Below, in pieces: positions 25,741 to 39,560 of a DNA stretch of 60,000 nt (its first letter is position 1; each line of letters begins with the position of its first letter). The notes under the pieces are model-generated. The model was not told the origin of the DNA and did no database searches. It saw nothing but the letters and a program-made list of their open reading frames with translations. The stretch is from Diphasiastrum complanatum (taxonomy: Eukaryota; Streptophyta; Lycopodiopsida; Lycopodiales; Lycopodiaceae), in NCBI GenBank assembly GCA_029204225.1, contig CM055094.1, positions 6,270,548 to 6,330,547 on the forward strand, in the 5' to 3' direction. Position numbers and translations under genes: made by a program.

Positions 25741-26479
25741 TATCGTTCTTCTTGCCAAAAGATGAAGTCTCACCTTGATCTTGCCCTTCAGACCACTTGC
25801 TTTTACCTTTGCCCTTGAATTTGGCTTTGATGAACATAGCCTTCTCTCCATCTTGAGATGTTGTTGTAGATCCACCTATTGATTGAAGCCTATATTCCTC
25901 ATTCACCAAGATCTCTTGCAAATCCACCATGCTTGGCAAAGTTTTTTGAATAGAAAAGCTTTAAACAAGGTTATCATGATCATCAAGTAAGCCATTACAT
26001 ATGGCTTGCACAAGTTCTACCTCCTTAACACTCTCATTAATACATGCTAGCTTATTATTAAATGCTTTAACTCTCAACACAAAAGCATGAGCACTCTCTT
26101 CCTTATTTTGCATAGATTGAAAGATTTTCCTTCTAAGAGTAAGTACTGTTGATGTAGACTTGGATTCATAAAGCTTCTTCAAAGCTTCCTAAGCATCATT
26201 AGATGAATTGCACTTACCAACTTCCTTGAGAAGGTCATTGGAAACATTCATCTTTATGATGTGTAGAGCTCTTTTAGCTCTCTTGTCATACCTCATTTGA
26301 TCTTGTTGTGACAAGGTCCTTTCTTCCACTCCTACAACAACGTCCATCAACTCATTCATCTCAAGGAGAGACTCCATTCTCACCTTCCAAGTAGAGACTC
26401 CATTCACACTTTCCAAGTAGAATAGTTGATTGAGGTAACTATCATTGCTTTCCAACATAAAGCTTCTATTTGTAGCCAT
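25730..26479 (-). pseudogene. Element D gag
   Basis: On the minus strand it starts MATNRSFMLESNDSYLNQLF and has the gag blocks STWKVRMESLLEMNELMDVV, KRALHIIKMNVSNDLLKEVG and LYESKSTSTVLTLRRKIFQS. It ends with a Lys/Gly-rich tail before the zinc knuckle. A stop (TAG, near 26190) and a shift near 25955 interrupt it. It is related to, but clearly distinct from, the gag of element A. Confidence 0.85.
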
Positions 26480-27490
26480 GTTGCAATGACCTGATCCTCT
26501 CTTTCAACCTGTTCCAATGGACAAAGCACTCTCTTGAATGTCAAAAAATGCACTCAAGAAGAAACCACAAAGATATGGAACCTCTCAAATCTCTTTCTTG
26601 CACCAAACCTAGCAAAATCAACACATAGAATGGAAGATACTTGATCTCAACACATGATCAACCTACAATATCATGAACTTTTGTACTTCCTAAACTTGAA
26701 AGAAACTCCTGGAAAGTCCAGTAATCTCGAAAACAAGATATCCGAACAAATTTAGAGATTTGACAAAAGTACAAAAAACTGAATCATCCAAATTCTTTAT
26801 GCAGATTCTACAAACTTGATATAGAATCTTGTAGTCTTTTAGAGAAAACCCTGAACAGTCTCTAAGGGCTTGACATCCAAACCAAAACCTAAGAAAACCC
26901 AAAAAAACACACCAATTTCTAATGCAATTCAAGTAAATTCCCCAGGCTAGTTGTGATCACCCCACATGTGAAGCACGAGGCATGGCCTATGCTCTTGTAG
27001 CTGATCATCTGGTGTCGCCAGAAAACCAATTCCAAACTCTACCACTGTGAGGCCATCTCCAGTGTCACCCTTGTAGTGCCTACTCGGAATTTGACAATTC
27101 GTTACTTTATCTGCTATGTCTGTAGTCTCACAACAAGATACTACCTTTCTGTTCAAGACAAATACAACGCGGGGCAAATTGGTGTCCTCAGCTATTGACA
27201 GAATCTCCTGACTTGCTAATTTCACCTGCACAAAGTCAAGAGCTTCAGCAAGATGGCCGAATATGGATGTGAAAGCTCTTGTGTGGAACGCCCAAATCTA
27301 GTATATGAAGTGTGAAATCGGCCTACTTCAAGTTCATAACCTTATATTGAGTTTTGATTTACAAGAAATCAATTCTACACATGAAAAATGCTTGATTTTT
27401 TAGTATCAATCTAGCATGCTCTAGAGTTGGTAACTCTTCCAAATCCTTGCTAGAGATGGCCAATCATTCAATAACCTGCAGCAATAACTC
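26480..27490 (-). other. Long leader of element D, with an unassigned ORF
   Basis: Between the candidate primer site near 27490 and gag lies about 1 kb. It includes a 94-codon minus-strand frame at 26947-27231 containing EILSIAEDTNLPRVVFVLNR and DTGDGLTVVEFGIGF. This is unlike copia proteins and might be a captured host gene piece. No known domain was recognised. Confidence 0.35.
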
Positions 27491-27640
27491 TGATACCATG
27501 TGAAGAAATATCAGATAACTAAGATCCTATATGTCCATTTAATCTTTGGTTATGAATTACAATAACTCTGATACCATGTGAAGAAATATTAGATCACTAA
27601 GATCCTATATGTCCCTTTGATCTTTGGTTGTGAATTACAA
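27484..27640 (-). repeat. Tandem duplication of an LTR end plus primer site
   Basis: Two adjoining copies of about 75 bp each contain 'aataactctgatacca' followed by 'tgtgaagaaatat'. On the minus strand each reads as an LTR end (ATTTCTTCACA) followed by TGGTATCAGAGTTATT, a primer-binding site. The LTR would extend to the right. Its outer end was not found. Confidence 0.6.
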
Positions 27641-27898
27641 CACATCTAGCACCATTGACAATGTAGAAATCTAGATCTACTACACATACAAGATGAAAAC
27701 TCAATGAGATCTTGATCAAACAACATATGTAAGATAAAATGAATTTGCTTTCTGTACAATAACATTAAGGTACTGTATTTCACACGTGTGGATCCAATAC
27801 ACAACATACAATTGCACTCTACACACAAAATTGCAAGATATCAACATATAGTGCGAAAATGGATATATGAACCCAAAGAAAACTCATGTATAAGCATG

Positions 27899-28030
<132 letters not shown>

Positions 28031-28499
28031 CATCTCTTCCCATGCTTGTACACTATTTATAACAATTTCATGCCCTATTTGAATGTGCTTCTCCAATACT
28101 ATCAACGATAGGAAAGTTCTAGATCTATTCCAAACCCTACTAAAAAATAGACTAGATTCAATGTACCAAAGTATTCAAATTTGAATCTACCCAAACTCGA
28201 CCTACTACATTTCCCACACTTTCTAAAAGTGGTAATTCAAATGATCTTAGACTAAAATAACTTCATAAAGTTTATCTCTAAGTATAAAATGCATATTGGC
28301 CTAAATTGCCAAATGAGCTAGATCAAACTAGTTGACACTTTCTCACAAGATTGTCATAACTAGTGAGATAGACCTCACATATTTGTTGCAAGATCTCACT
28401 TTGGTTTTGGTTGGACACCATTATCAAATCCTTCATTTAGAAAAAAGCAACATTTGTACTTGTTTTTTTGGATCCATTACAAGTCAGTTTCTCAAGTGA

Positions 28500-28890
28500 T
28501 TATGGCTTCCATGGGGAGCAAGGTGAATATTGTACTTGGACTTGAGGAGGAGCCTCAAGTGCTTCAAGATGTTCAAAGGTAAAAGAAAAGGGCAAGAATG
28601 GTCCTTCACTACATCAAGATGAATGTTGAGAGAGATTAGTACTTGCACCTTGGCCAAGGAGGCTTGGGACACCCTCAAAGCCATTTTATGAGGCCAAGAA
28701 CACTTCTAGATTTCCCACTCTTAGGAATCAAATCTTCCAAAGCTACCAAAAGAGTGATGAGAGTGCCTCAAACTTTGTCATGAGAGTGAAGAATCTTCAT
28801 AAAGATCTTGCATGCAAAGAGATCATCTTAATCAAAGTGAGTTAGTCTAAGTCATCCTTACTAGATTGAAATATGAGTTGTGCACATAAG
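28500..28890 (+). pseudogene. Copia gag fragment, heavily decayed
   Basis: Pieces of gag can be read in changing frames: VLHYIKMNVE, KEAWDTLKA, EAKNTSRFPTLRNQIF, KSDESASNFVMRVKNLHKDL. They match in order the central gag of elements A and D. No protease, LTR or primer site was found next to it. Confidence 0.7.
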
Positions 28891-29126
28891 TGATGGATAA
28901 AATGTGATCTTGATGTTGCAAGAACTGTAATAGAGGATTAGAATAAGATCTCAGTATGTTTTGATTATCTTTTGATTCTATTTCCATTTAGTTAGTTTTT
29001 TTTATGAAACTAGAAAACTAGTGAATGAGTTGTCTAACATAGATGCAATTTGTGTTTAGTGCGATCATTCCTAAGCTAGATCTAACATTTTGGATCATTT
29101 TTTTCTCATGGACGACACAATGATTT

Positions 29127-29346
<220 letters not shown>

Positions 29347-30015
29347 CGAGGTAATTCGGCATAATAAAATGCCATCTGGTAGTGTTTAGACAGATCGAAA
29401 TTCCAATCTTCCGCCATCTTGGTAAATCTTGCAGAGTGTATCCCCTTATAGTTTCTTTGGGAAGCATCAAGATCTGGACAAGTTGTTCTTCAATATTTGC
29501 CATGGGTGTTGTGCAGGATGAATGAGAGATGGGTGATGTACTAGAGAGAGAGAGGGTGATTAGAGAGAAATGGGAGAGACAATGGGAGCATAATGGAAAT
29601 GAAACAGTAGAAATGAAAAGTATTAGAATTTGAGGATGAGTTGATATGAATGAGATGGAAGATAAATGGAGTGAAGAAAGTTTCAACATATATAACATTC
29701 ACGAATTGGACAAGGGATAGATTTGCAAGGTATTTCAGAGATATCCTTTCGACGAAAGTTCTTATGATGAAGGTTGGCGGTGAGGAGAGTTCTATGTAGG
29801 ATTTTTAACAAAATTGGTTTGCTTCAAAAACTACTTTTTGAAACCTCTCCATGAGTCTATAGAAGTATTATTTTAATACCAACTATAGCTCTTCAACCCT
29901 TGCAGTCTTCGGAGGATAAACTTCATTCACAAAAGAGGCTTGGGGTAATTTAATTCCTCTTTTTTTACGGGTTTTTTTTTACAAATTTTGTTTTTACGGT
30001 CGTTCTCTTTTTTAA

Positions 30016-30296
30016 GGGAATAGAACCGTCACAGTCGTGGGAGGAGGCTATCTGAAAGATAGAGTCACTCACCAGCGAGGCTTAGGTTCTTTTCCAATTT
30101 TTCTTTTTAAGGGAATAGAACCGTCGCAGTCGTGGGAGGAGGCTATCTGAAAGATAGAGTCACTCACCAGCGAGGCTTAGGTTCTTTTCCAAATTTTAGT
30201 ATTTTTTCTTTTTTGAGGGAATAGAACCGTCGCAGTCATGGGAGGAGGCTATCTGAAAGATAGAGTCGCTCACCAGCGAGGCTTAGGTTCTTTTCC
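30016..30296 (+). repeat. Three tandem 80-bp foldable units
   Basis: Units of exactly 80 bp lie at 30016-30095, 30111-30190 and 30217-30296, separated by T-rich spacers of 15 and 26 bp. They differ at about three positions, all transitions. Each begins GGGAATAGAACC and ends GGTTCTTTTCC, which pair (10 bp, one mismatch). Inside are possible stems TCGC/GCGA, GTGGG/CTCAC and a perfect CTATCT-GAA-AGATAG hairpin. T-runs follow each unit. There is no ORF. Whether it is transcribed is unknown; the fold is my inference, and the three copies show no compensatory changes. Confidence 0.8.
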
Positions 30297-30509
30297 AAAC
30301 AATTTAGTTTTTATTTTATTTTATTTTTCTTCGTACAAGCAAAAAAATTCATAGAAAACGGCAAAATCTTGAAAAACGGCAAAACTAACACGAAATCACA
30401 CTAATCTAACCCAAAAATTTTGATTTTTTTGTGTGAAAAAAGAATGGTGAGAGAGAAGAAAAAAGAGAGAGAGAGGAGGGAGAATAGAGAGAGAGAGAGA
30501 GTAGAGAAA

Positions 30510-32816
<2,307 letters not shown>

Positions 32817-34396
32817 TGTGAAAATTTGCCTACATTGGCAAATCTAGCCATGTGGAATATTGTACATTTTGTCAATACTTTTTGTTAGTCACTTGAATGG
32901 CCAAAGTGCCACTTGTAAATCCACACCTAAAGTAGGTTACCATGAGTCAAGAGGAGTGGTTGTGTCCATTTGGTAGTGATTACTATTTGTAGGATCTAGA
33001 CCATGATTTATGATGAGATTTGTACCTACCATGCACCTACCAAGCATGACTCTTGGATCTAGGCTAGTGTTTTCACATTAGGGCAAGAAAGTTGAGTCTA
33101 CTTCCTTATTACATGCTGAATTTTCACCTAACTTGGCAAAGGAAGTGTCTTTTACTATGTATTCTCATTCTCCATGGTGAGGAGATAGAAACTTTTTGGA
33201 GCCTCAAGGAGAAACTCGAGTTTTCTCTCATTGTATGATGATAGTGATTGATTCCAATGAAACTCAGCTTTGGCACACTCTAAACTCTGTCTACAGGCCG
33301 TACTACGGCCTCATTTTCACACGTGTGAAGTTGGATTATAGTTTTTGATCAATGCTTTGATTGTCTCTACTTGTTTTCTATCAAGCTGCTAAACTAGATC
33401 TTGTTTTCTGATGACTAGTATCTGATAGATTGTTTAACAAGCACACAATCAACCTTGTGGATCATTCAAAGATCCATTTATGGTCCTTAGTACTGTACTT
33501 TTAACATGGTATCAGAGCCAAGTACAAGGCTATTGATCAGTGTTTGAAACTAATCCAGTTTTAGCAGGTTTTTGGTGCAAAAAGCTAGTAGTGGAAGGGC
33601 GAGCTCTCATGCAGTTTTCACAAAACCCTAGGCATTATTTACTACATTCGAATGATTAAAAACGCCATATACGTTTTGGGCAAAGCAGCAAGCTCGCTAT
33701 ACTTCTAGCAAACAAATATATTGATTTGGTGAGGGGATTTGATCCCAAACTTTTTCAGGATCAAGATCCATACTATTCACATGTGTGGGAAACTCTGAAT
33801 CAGCATTTAGAACCCCATATTCATTGGATCACTATAATTTCATCTGGTGTCAGTTTGATGTAATTTTTGGTGCAAATCCTAGAATAAGCCAAGGTCTAGA
33901 AAGTACATCAAAGTGAAAGAGAGAGATAGAGTCATTCTATTGTCCAGAAATAGCCAAAATTGGCAAGATTTGCTTGAGAGTAGCTTTCACTTCATCTTAT
34001 CTTCATTCCATCTTGGTGAGGGAGTGATAGAACTATGATTACAAGTCCATTTGTTGGATTAGAACTCAACATTTTAGTGAAACACTACAAGTTAGAAACC
34101 TTTGTGAGTTTCAAGTTCAACCAAATCTATATCCTGTGTATAGAATCTTACTAGTAAGATGGGATCTGCTGGAGCATACCTTCTAGAAGCTAGTGAGAGG
34201 TTAAATTCTACCAATTATGCTATTTGGAAAGTGAGGATGGAGTCACTCATAGTTCTCCAGGATCTTTATGAGTTTCTAATTAATGATGAAGATGAACCTC
34301 TAGGTGCACAGGAGTTAGCTAAATACAAAAGAAGATCTAGGCTTGGACTACACTGTGTGAAGATGAATGTAAGTAATGATTTATTGAGAGAAGTGA
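32817..34396 (+). mobile_element. Copia element C: 5' part, same family as element A
   Basis: A 690-bp LTR (32817-33506) has the same ends as those of element A, followed by TGGTATCAGAGCC at 33507, the leader and the first 80 codons of gag. The leader has an extra segment of about 125 bp at 33606-33730 not found in A. The element is cut near 34396, within gag, at the start of TTCTAG-rich DNA. The 3' part is absent. Confidence 0.92.
34159..34396 (+). pseudogene. Element C gag, N-terminal 80 codons
   Basis: It starts MGSAGAYLLEASERLNSTNY and is close to the gag of element A as far as KMNVSNDLLREV. It then runs into unrelated sequence and stops. It is a fragment of the copia capsid protein. Confidence 0.9.
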
Positions 34397-34560
34397 CTTT
34401 TCTAGAATTTTTTCTAGCATTTTCTCCAGTTCTTCAAGGAATTTTCTAGTACGTTGCTAAAATTTATTTTTTAGGATCCTTCGAGAAAGTTTCGCGAAAC
34501 TTTCTAGAATCTTTCTAGCATATTTTCGAGAATCTCTCGACATAATTTTTGTATCACTCC
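34397..34560. promoter_or_regulatory. TTCTAGAA / TTCGCGAA cluster with perfect palindrome
   Basis: Several TTCTAG and TTCTAGAA motifs surround a perfect 22-bp palindrome at 34484-34505 (arm AGAAAGTTTCG). TTCnnGAA is the core of heat-shock elements; here TTCGCGAA and TTCTAGAA have the right 2-bp spacing. It lies about 400 bp upstream of the ORF at 34938. A role as promoter is inferred only. Confidence 0.35.
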
Positions 34561-34937
34561 ATTAAAGATGATGGCCACATAATCATCATTATTCACACGT
34601 GTATACGCTTACATATCAAAACAGATATTGTTTCTTCTTGATCTATTTCTTTTCTTTTCACAAAGGGTCTTCCGTCATTAAAGATCGATCTGTCAAATTA
34701 TAGTTTCAAACACTAAGCCATGCACGTCCTCCATAAATGGAAGTGACAGATGTCAAGTCACCATGCCACATTATCATCCCTTCCACACCACTACTGCTTA
34801 TCAGAGTTATTTTCCACTTTCCTTCCTTACACTTTCTGCCTGCGAGTTTATGCTTTCCTACCCTCATTTTCTTTGCGATCAAAGCACTCTTTTGCGAACC
34901 ATTGTGATCTACGGAGCTATTGTCAAACATTTGACCA

Positions 34938-35528
34938 ATGGCTTCCGGATCAAGTTCTAGCTCTAATATCATCTGGAAAGCACGCGCAGGAATTTGCCTG
35001 GCATCCTTTTTGGATCGATGTAGGTTGGGTGATTTGAAAGTGAACCCCTCCATCATCCTCTCTGAAGTCAGTACTGAGTTTGTGAACTTTATCCATTCAA
35101 TTTTGGAGAAGGAATTCAAAGTTCACGTACGAGGCCAATTCTTCACCATCTCTGAAGACCTGTTCTGCACAGTCCTCGAACTATCATTGGATGGGAAGCT
35201 GGTTTCGACAAATAAGAATTCCGTGGATGAAACTGCCCACTTCCTAAGCAACTGCTTCATACCCACGAAGGGGTACAAAATCTCTATGATCCGAGATACA
35301 ACATTCAAACTATTTTGTAAATATGCAAACCAAGCAATATTTTTGATGGATGCGGAAATACAACAATTTCAGTTCAAATTTTTGGTTACATATTGGATGC
35401 GTGTGCGGGTAATCCAGTGTGCTTCGGTGTTATCACATGCAAAGCTTTTTTGCGCTGGATCAAACATCAAAAGTTTTCTGGAGTCAGAGCCCATGTTCCT
35501 CGCCTATGCGCTCATTTTCAAATTTTGA
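34938..35528 (+). CDS. Unassigned 196-aa protein, perhaps plant transposon-type
   Basis: The open frame begins MASGSSSSSNIIWKARAGIC. It has a central stretch (FVNFIHSILEKEFKVHVRGQ, FFTISEDLFCTVLELSL) that recalls, in layout only, the 'VRG...F...I...LxLP' pattern of putative plant transposon proteins that accompany some retroelements. No catalytic motif, signal peptide or membrane span is evident. The frame ends with TGA, and a second open frame follows after 16 bp (35545-35763). The start shown is the first ATG of the frame. It may be part of a poorly known LTR element: a purine-rich GAGGAAGGGGA at about 35836 resembles a polypurine tract. Function unknown. Confidence 0.4.
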   Translation: MASGSSSSSNIIWKARAGICLASFLDRCRLGDLKVNPSIILSEVSTEFVNFIHSILEKEFKVHVRGQFFTISEDLFCTVLELSLDGKLVSTNKNSVDETAHFLSNCFIPTKGYKISMIRDTTFKLFCKYANQAIFLMDAEIQQFQFKFLVTYWMRVRVIQCASVLSHAKLFCAGSNIKSFLESEPMFLAYALIFKF

Positions 35529-35544
35529 CTAAGAAGAGAAAATA

Positions 35545-35763
35545 ATGCTGACGGGAAGGATGTTGGCTCCCAAGCCAATTGATCTTTCTAGCCTCATTTT
35601 TGTGCCTATTCCGGTTACATCCGATGCTGCACCAGCAATCGAAGTAGCAGTCGCCACTGCTATGGAGATTGAAGCTGCGGCAATGGATATCGATGGAGCT
35701 GCTATTGTTGCTGCTGCTGATTCTTCAAAGCCAGCATCTGCTTCCACATCTCAGAAGCAATAG
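35545..35763 (+). CDS. Unassigned 72-aa Ala-rich ORF
   Basis: The frame starts MLTGRMLAPKPIDLSSLIFV and continues with Ala/Ile/Glu-rich low-complexity sequence (AVATAMEIEAAAMDIDGAAI) ending SASTSQKQ. It follows the 196-aa frame closely in another phase and could be its continuation after a frameshift. No domain is recognised. Confidence 0.3.
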   Translation: MLTGRMLAPKPIDLSSLIFVPIPVTSDAAPAIEVAVATAMEIEAAAMDIDGAAIVAAADSSKPASASTSQKQ

Positions 35764-35849
35764 AGTGCATCCAAGAATGTTTCTCGAATAATCCTCGAAA
35801 TGAAGATGATATGTTCACGAGGACGTTTCACATTTGAGGAAGGGGATAT

Positions 35850-36821
35850 GTGATGCCACGAAAATGTTAAATACTGAATATCAACATAAATATGGCATGA
35901 TATACTCGAAAATGAAGATATGAGCTAGTTAAGTATAAATCATGAAGAGGCCTAAGTCATTTTTTGGGAATATGTCTCCTAAGTACTGGCCTTGTAATTA
36001 AGGACAAGACCTCTAAAAGGAAAAGACATTGCCTTGGATAACCTTTACTAGGTCGTCCATACAAAACGACTAGATACGAAAAGACATGTTAAACTAGAGT
36101 AGCTTTAACTCATAGTTAAGTATACCTCCTATGGTATAGTTGAACGTATTTTCAGTCTAATCGTTAATTAGAACCTTTCGCGGGAGCGACGCACCTATTG
36201 TTTAAGAGGTGTGTATATAGATCTCACACTTCAGTCTCGATCATCGAGAGAGAAGAGTTTATGCTTATGTAAGAGATTGAAGAAGTGGACTTATGTCTCG
36301 AAACGAATAGTTCGCGAACGCGATTAATTAATTGTCTGCATAGTCGTGAATACATCAAACAATTCTCAATTCTCTTTTGACACCTTAATCAGCTCGAATG
36401 TAGTATAGTTGTACTACTCTGATAACATCTCATCTATAGAACACATTTCCTTCAATTTGATAGAGGCCAGATTGTTGTTCTGAATCTATTAACATTACCC
36501 ATCCCAAACATAAGTAATACTGGTTACTTTTTAATGTATATCGACAACCAGAATAACACTCGAAACTACTTGCCATAAATTGTACCAAAAACATAACTTT
36601 CTAACGCTGTCCTTTGTGGGAACGACATTATTTACTATAAAATCTATATTAACCCTGTTGGTATAGTACGGCAGGCACCTTCGGCTTTTTTGCAAAACCC
36701 CGAAAGGAGAGAAAAATGTCGAAGGTTATTTGTTCTGAATGAGAAATGTTTCCAGCCACTTCCCATAATTTGCAAAGTGAGAGAAAACGACTTCACGTAA
36801 AATACAAAGTGAGAGATATCA
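35850..36821. other. Non-coding stretch, possible 3' LTR of an unknown element
   Basis: It starts TGTGATGCCACG after a purine-rich tract. No partner copy of this sequence was found in the window. TTCGCGAA occurs at 36311. No gene is supported. Confidence 0.3.
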
Positions 36822-37287
36822 AAAATGGTAAACTCCTGCAACTTTGTCGCAACGAGAAAGTCAACGATCCTGACTCGAAGGTCAAACAATTCGTGAATAT
36901 TAGCATGCTTCCAAGACAAACGAAGGACGAACGATTCGCGAATCGTAAACACACCTCCAGGACTGCAAGAACCACAAAGCAATGCAAAACGAAAAGACAT
37001 GAAAGAAACGAAGGAAACAAAGGAAACAAAAGAGATTCTTTCATGCTGCCATCTGGCAGTTCAACGGGCTTGGAGTCTTAGACTTCATGCCCAGGTGAGA
37101 CGGGTAGCAGCGACAGAGAGTAACTGATTAGTTGATTAGCATTAACTACTCTTGTAATTCTCTGTTTAGCTATCTTGTAAACTCCACACAGTGGAGATAA
37201 AACAATATTTCTAGATAAAAAAAGGCATACAGAGAATGTGTGCAAGTAGAGTAGATAAGAAAAGACTAGAAGCAAAAAAGAGCTGTG
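36822..37287 (+). repeat. Element E 5' LTR, start truncated
   Basis: It matches 40452-40739 and 44997-45169. It contains the perfect 16-bp palindrome ACGATTCGCGAATCGT at 36931-36946; the 3' copy has one C-to-T change in it (40558-40573). Its right end is uncertain because the other copy is cut by element H. Confidence 0.75.
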
Positions 37288-37493
37288 CATGAAAGTCTGC
37301 CAACAAGCAGAACACAGCGAAAGAGCAAAGCGTCAAGACACCAATGAGCGAGACACTGACGATCTCGCTCTAAAAATCAAACTGATACTTGATTGCTCTA
37401 TATTTGTGCATCTCCTTGTCTTACGCTGACCGAACTCTCAGAGGTGCAACCTCCAGAGGGAGACCTGAGGAGAGCTGAATAGATGAGCACGCA

Positions 37494-38240
37494 ATGGCGA
37501 TCATCGTTTTGTCCATAAACGAAGACCTACTCATGCAAATTGAAGACTACAAAAATAGCCATGCAGCATGGGAAAGATTAAAACAGAAGTATGAAGTGAG
37601 GACTATAGCTTTAGTCATGCACCTTCACAATCAGCTGCAATTCATACGATGGGATGGCAACCATTTAGATCAGCACGTATAGAAGATCAGAACGATCTAC
37701 GTTCAACTCACTACATCAGGACAGGAGCATGAAGTCCCAACACCACAGCAGTTGATGTATTTCATGAAATCTCTACCTACGTCCTATCAGCCTTTGAGAA
37801 TGCTCATACTGAGTCTACCAGATATGACATTCGACAAAGCAGTCAGTCTTGTTGTTGATGAGAGACTGATGAGGGACGAAGGAGAAGGAAGCAGTGATCA
37901 AGAGAAGGCCCTCTTCACGAAAGGGAAGAAGAAAAAAAAGAACAAACCCAGATTCGAGAAGACGAAGTCCTCGAATCAACAATCTTCTCCCTGTGATCAC
38001 TATCACAAACCAGACCATACAGCCAACAAATGCTGCTTCAATCCAGCAATACCTTGCATGCACTGCAAAAAAAAAAAAGGCACTCTGCATACAATTGCAG
38101 ATTCAACCCAAAAAGAAAGAACAAAGCTGAAAAGACAAATGTTGCAGAGTCATCCAAGGATGCAGATAGAGGTGATGAAGCCTTCACAATACTCGATGAA
38201 GCTTCAACGAGCTACATTGAACACGACTACGATGTAGTCA
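37494..38240 (+). pseudogene. Element E gag, C-terminal part
   Basis: Gag segments read MAIIVLSINEDLLMQIEDYK, HAAWERLKQKYE and, after a stop at 37680, LMYFMKSLPTSYQPLRMLIL and FDKAVSLVVDERLM. A Lys-rich stretch leads to CDHYHKPDHTANKC and, after a frameshift near 38075, CKKKKRHSAYNCRFNPK, which look like two successive CCHC-type knuckles (the first has lost one cysteine). The N-terminal half of gag is absent. Gag coats the RNA in particles; this copy is inactive. Confidence 0.75.
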
Positions 38241-39560
38241 TCGATTCAGGAGCAACATCACACATCACCTGCAACAAAAAATTCTTGATTGACTTCAGAG
38301 AGCTCAAAAATTACAGAGTAGTGATTCTAGGTGATGGGAGCAAACATGATGTTTAAGGCATCGGTACTCTACAGCTGCAAACACTGTCAAGGCAAGCAGA
38401 GCTGCCAGGAGCACTCTACGTGCCTTCACTAAGAAAAGATCTACTATCAGTCTCAAAGATGGCAGATCTTGAAATTCGAGTTTTGTTCGATGGCAACACA
38501 TCCGCATGATCGAGAAAAATACAAACAAATTGCTGACAGTCGGATGCAGAGAAGGAAACCTCTACCAGGCCAAGATAATCAGCAACTCTGATAGCATATT
38601 AAATGCATCAAAAAATGAAGATCAGCTCTGGCATAGGAGAACATATCATCTGAACATGCGGAGCCTGTATGATATGTGCAAGAAAGACATAGTCACAGGT
38701 CTCAAGATATCAAGGCCCAAAACTGAATTCTGTGAAGCCTGTCAAAAAGGAAAACAACATCGGAATCCATTCAGACATGAGGGAACAAGAGCCGAGGAAG
38801 TTCTTGAGCTCGTCCACTCTAATGTCTGCGGACCGATGAAGATGGATTTGCTCCCAGGTTCGAGGTATTTTCTGACATTCATAGATGATTACAACCGGAT
38901 GACCACGATCTACTACCTAAAGAAGAGATCTGAAGTAATTGATTCCTTCAAGAAGTTTGTGACATTTGTAGAGCGACACACCTCAAAGAAGATACAGATT
39001 CTCAGATCTGACAATGGAGGTGAATACAAAAGCAAAGAATTTTCAAAATTTTGCCAAGAACAGGGGATAGAACACCAATTCACTCTTACATACACACCAA
39101 AATATAATGGTGTCGTAGAAAGAAAAAACAGAACGCTAGTCGAAGGAGCCAGATGCATGATGGCACAGGCTCAATTGCCAAGTCAATTCTGGGCTGAGGC
39201 AATAGTTGCAGTTGTACACCTGCAGAACAGATCTACAACGACAGCGTTGGAAGATAAGACGTTGTACGAAATGTGGACAGGTAGAAAGCCTGATCTATCA
39301 CACGTACATGTATTTGGATGTGCAGCATATAAGCACATTTCAAAAGAAAAAAAGAAGCAAGATCGATGACAAATCAAAGCAAACAATCATGGTTGGTTAC
39401 TTGAACGGATCACAAGTGTACAGACTCTATGATCCAACCACGAAAAGGGTTGTTTCGAGTAGAAATGTGAAGTTCGATGAGTCCACATTCCCTGGACTAG
39501 AAGATAAAAGAGGCCATGAGATCTTCACATTGCTACCAATTCAATAGGGAGATTGAGGAC
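38220..39560 (+). pseudogene. Element E protease and integrase
   Basis: Protease: VVIDSGATSHITCNKKFL (38235 onward) with the DSGA active site; an in-frame TAA at 38354 follows KHDV. Integrase region (38506-39369): LWHRRTYHLNMRSL, CEACQKGKQHRNPF, LVHSNVCGPM, YFLTFIDDYNRMTTIYYLKK, LRSDNGGEYKSKEFSKFCQE and YNGVVERKNRTLVEGARCMM, so the D-D-E residues seem present. A shift near 39345 leads to QTIMVGYLNGSQVYRLYDPT. The integrase core is close to intact, which is unusual here, but the element lacks RT. Confidence 0.85.

Larger units (their letters stand above)
22788..26479 (-). mobile_element. Copia element D coding region, 3' truncated
   Basis: This older minus-strand copia element has gag, knuckle, protease, integrase, RT and RNase H in standard order, broken into many short frames. 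RNase H stops soon after the HARSKHI segment, at the junction with the methyltransferase relic, so the 3' LTR is missing. A candidate 5' LTR and primer site lie about 1 kb upstream of gag, near 27490. Confidence 0.85.

Noticed and set aside
30016-30296. 80-bp units as hammerhead ribozymes or plant retrozymes
   Set aside because: The conserved hammerhead core (CTGATGA and GAAA before a cleavage site) is not present; CTGAAAG does not fit.
35529-35747. Antisense Ala-rich 72-codon frame
   Set aside because: It is the shadow of the GCN-rich plus-strand frame; neither strand is proven, and the plus frame follows the longer ORF.
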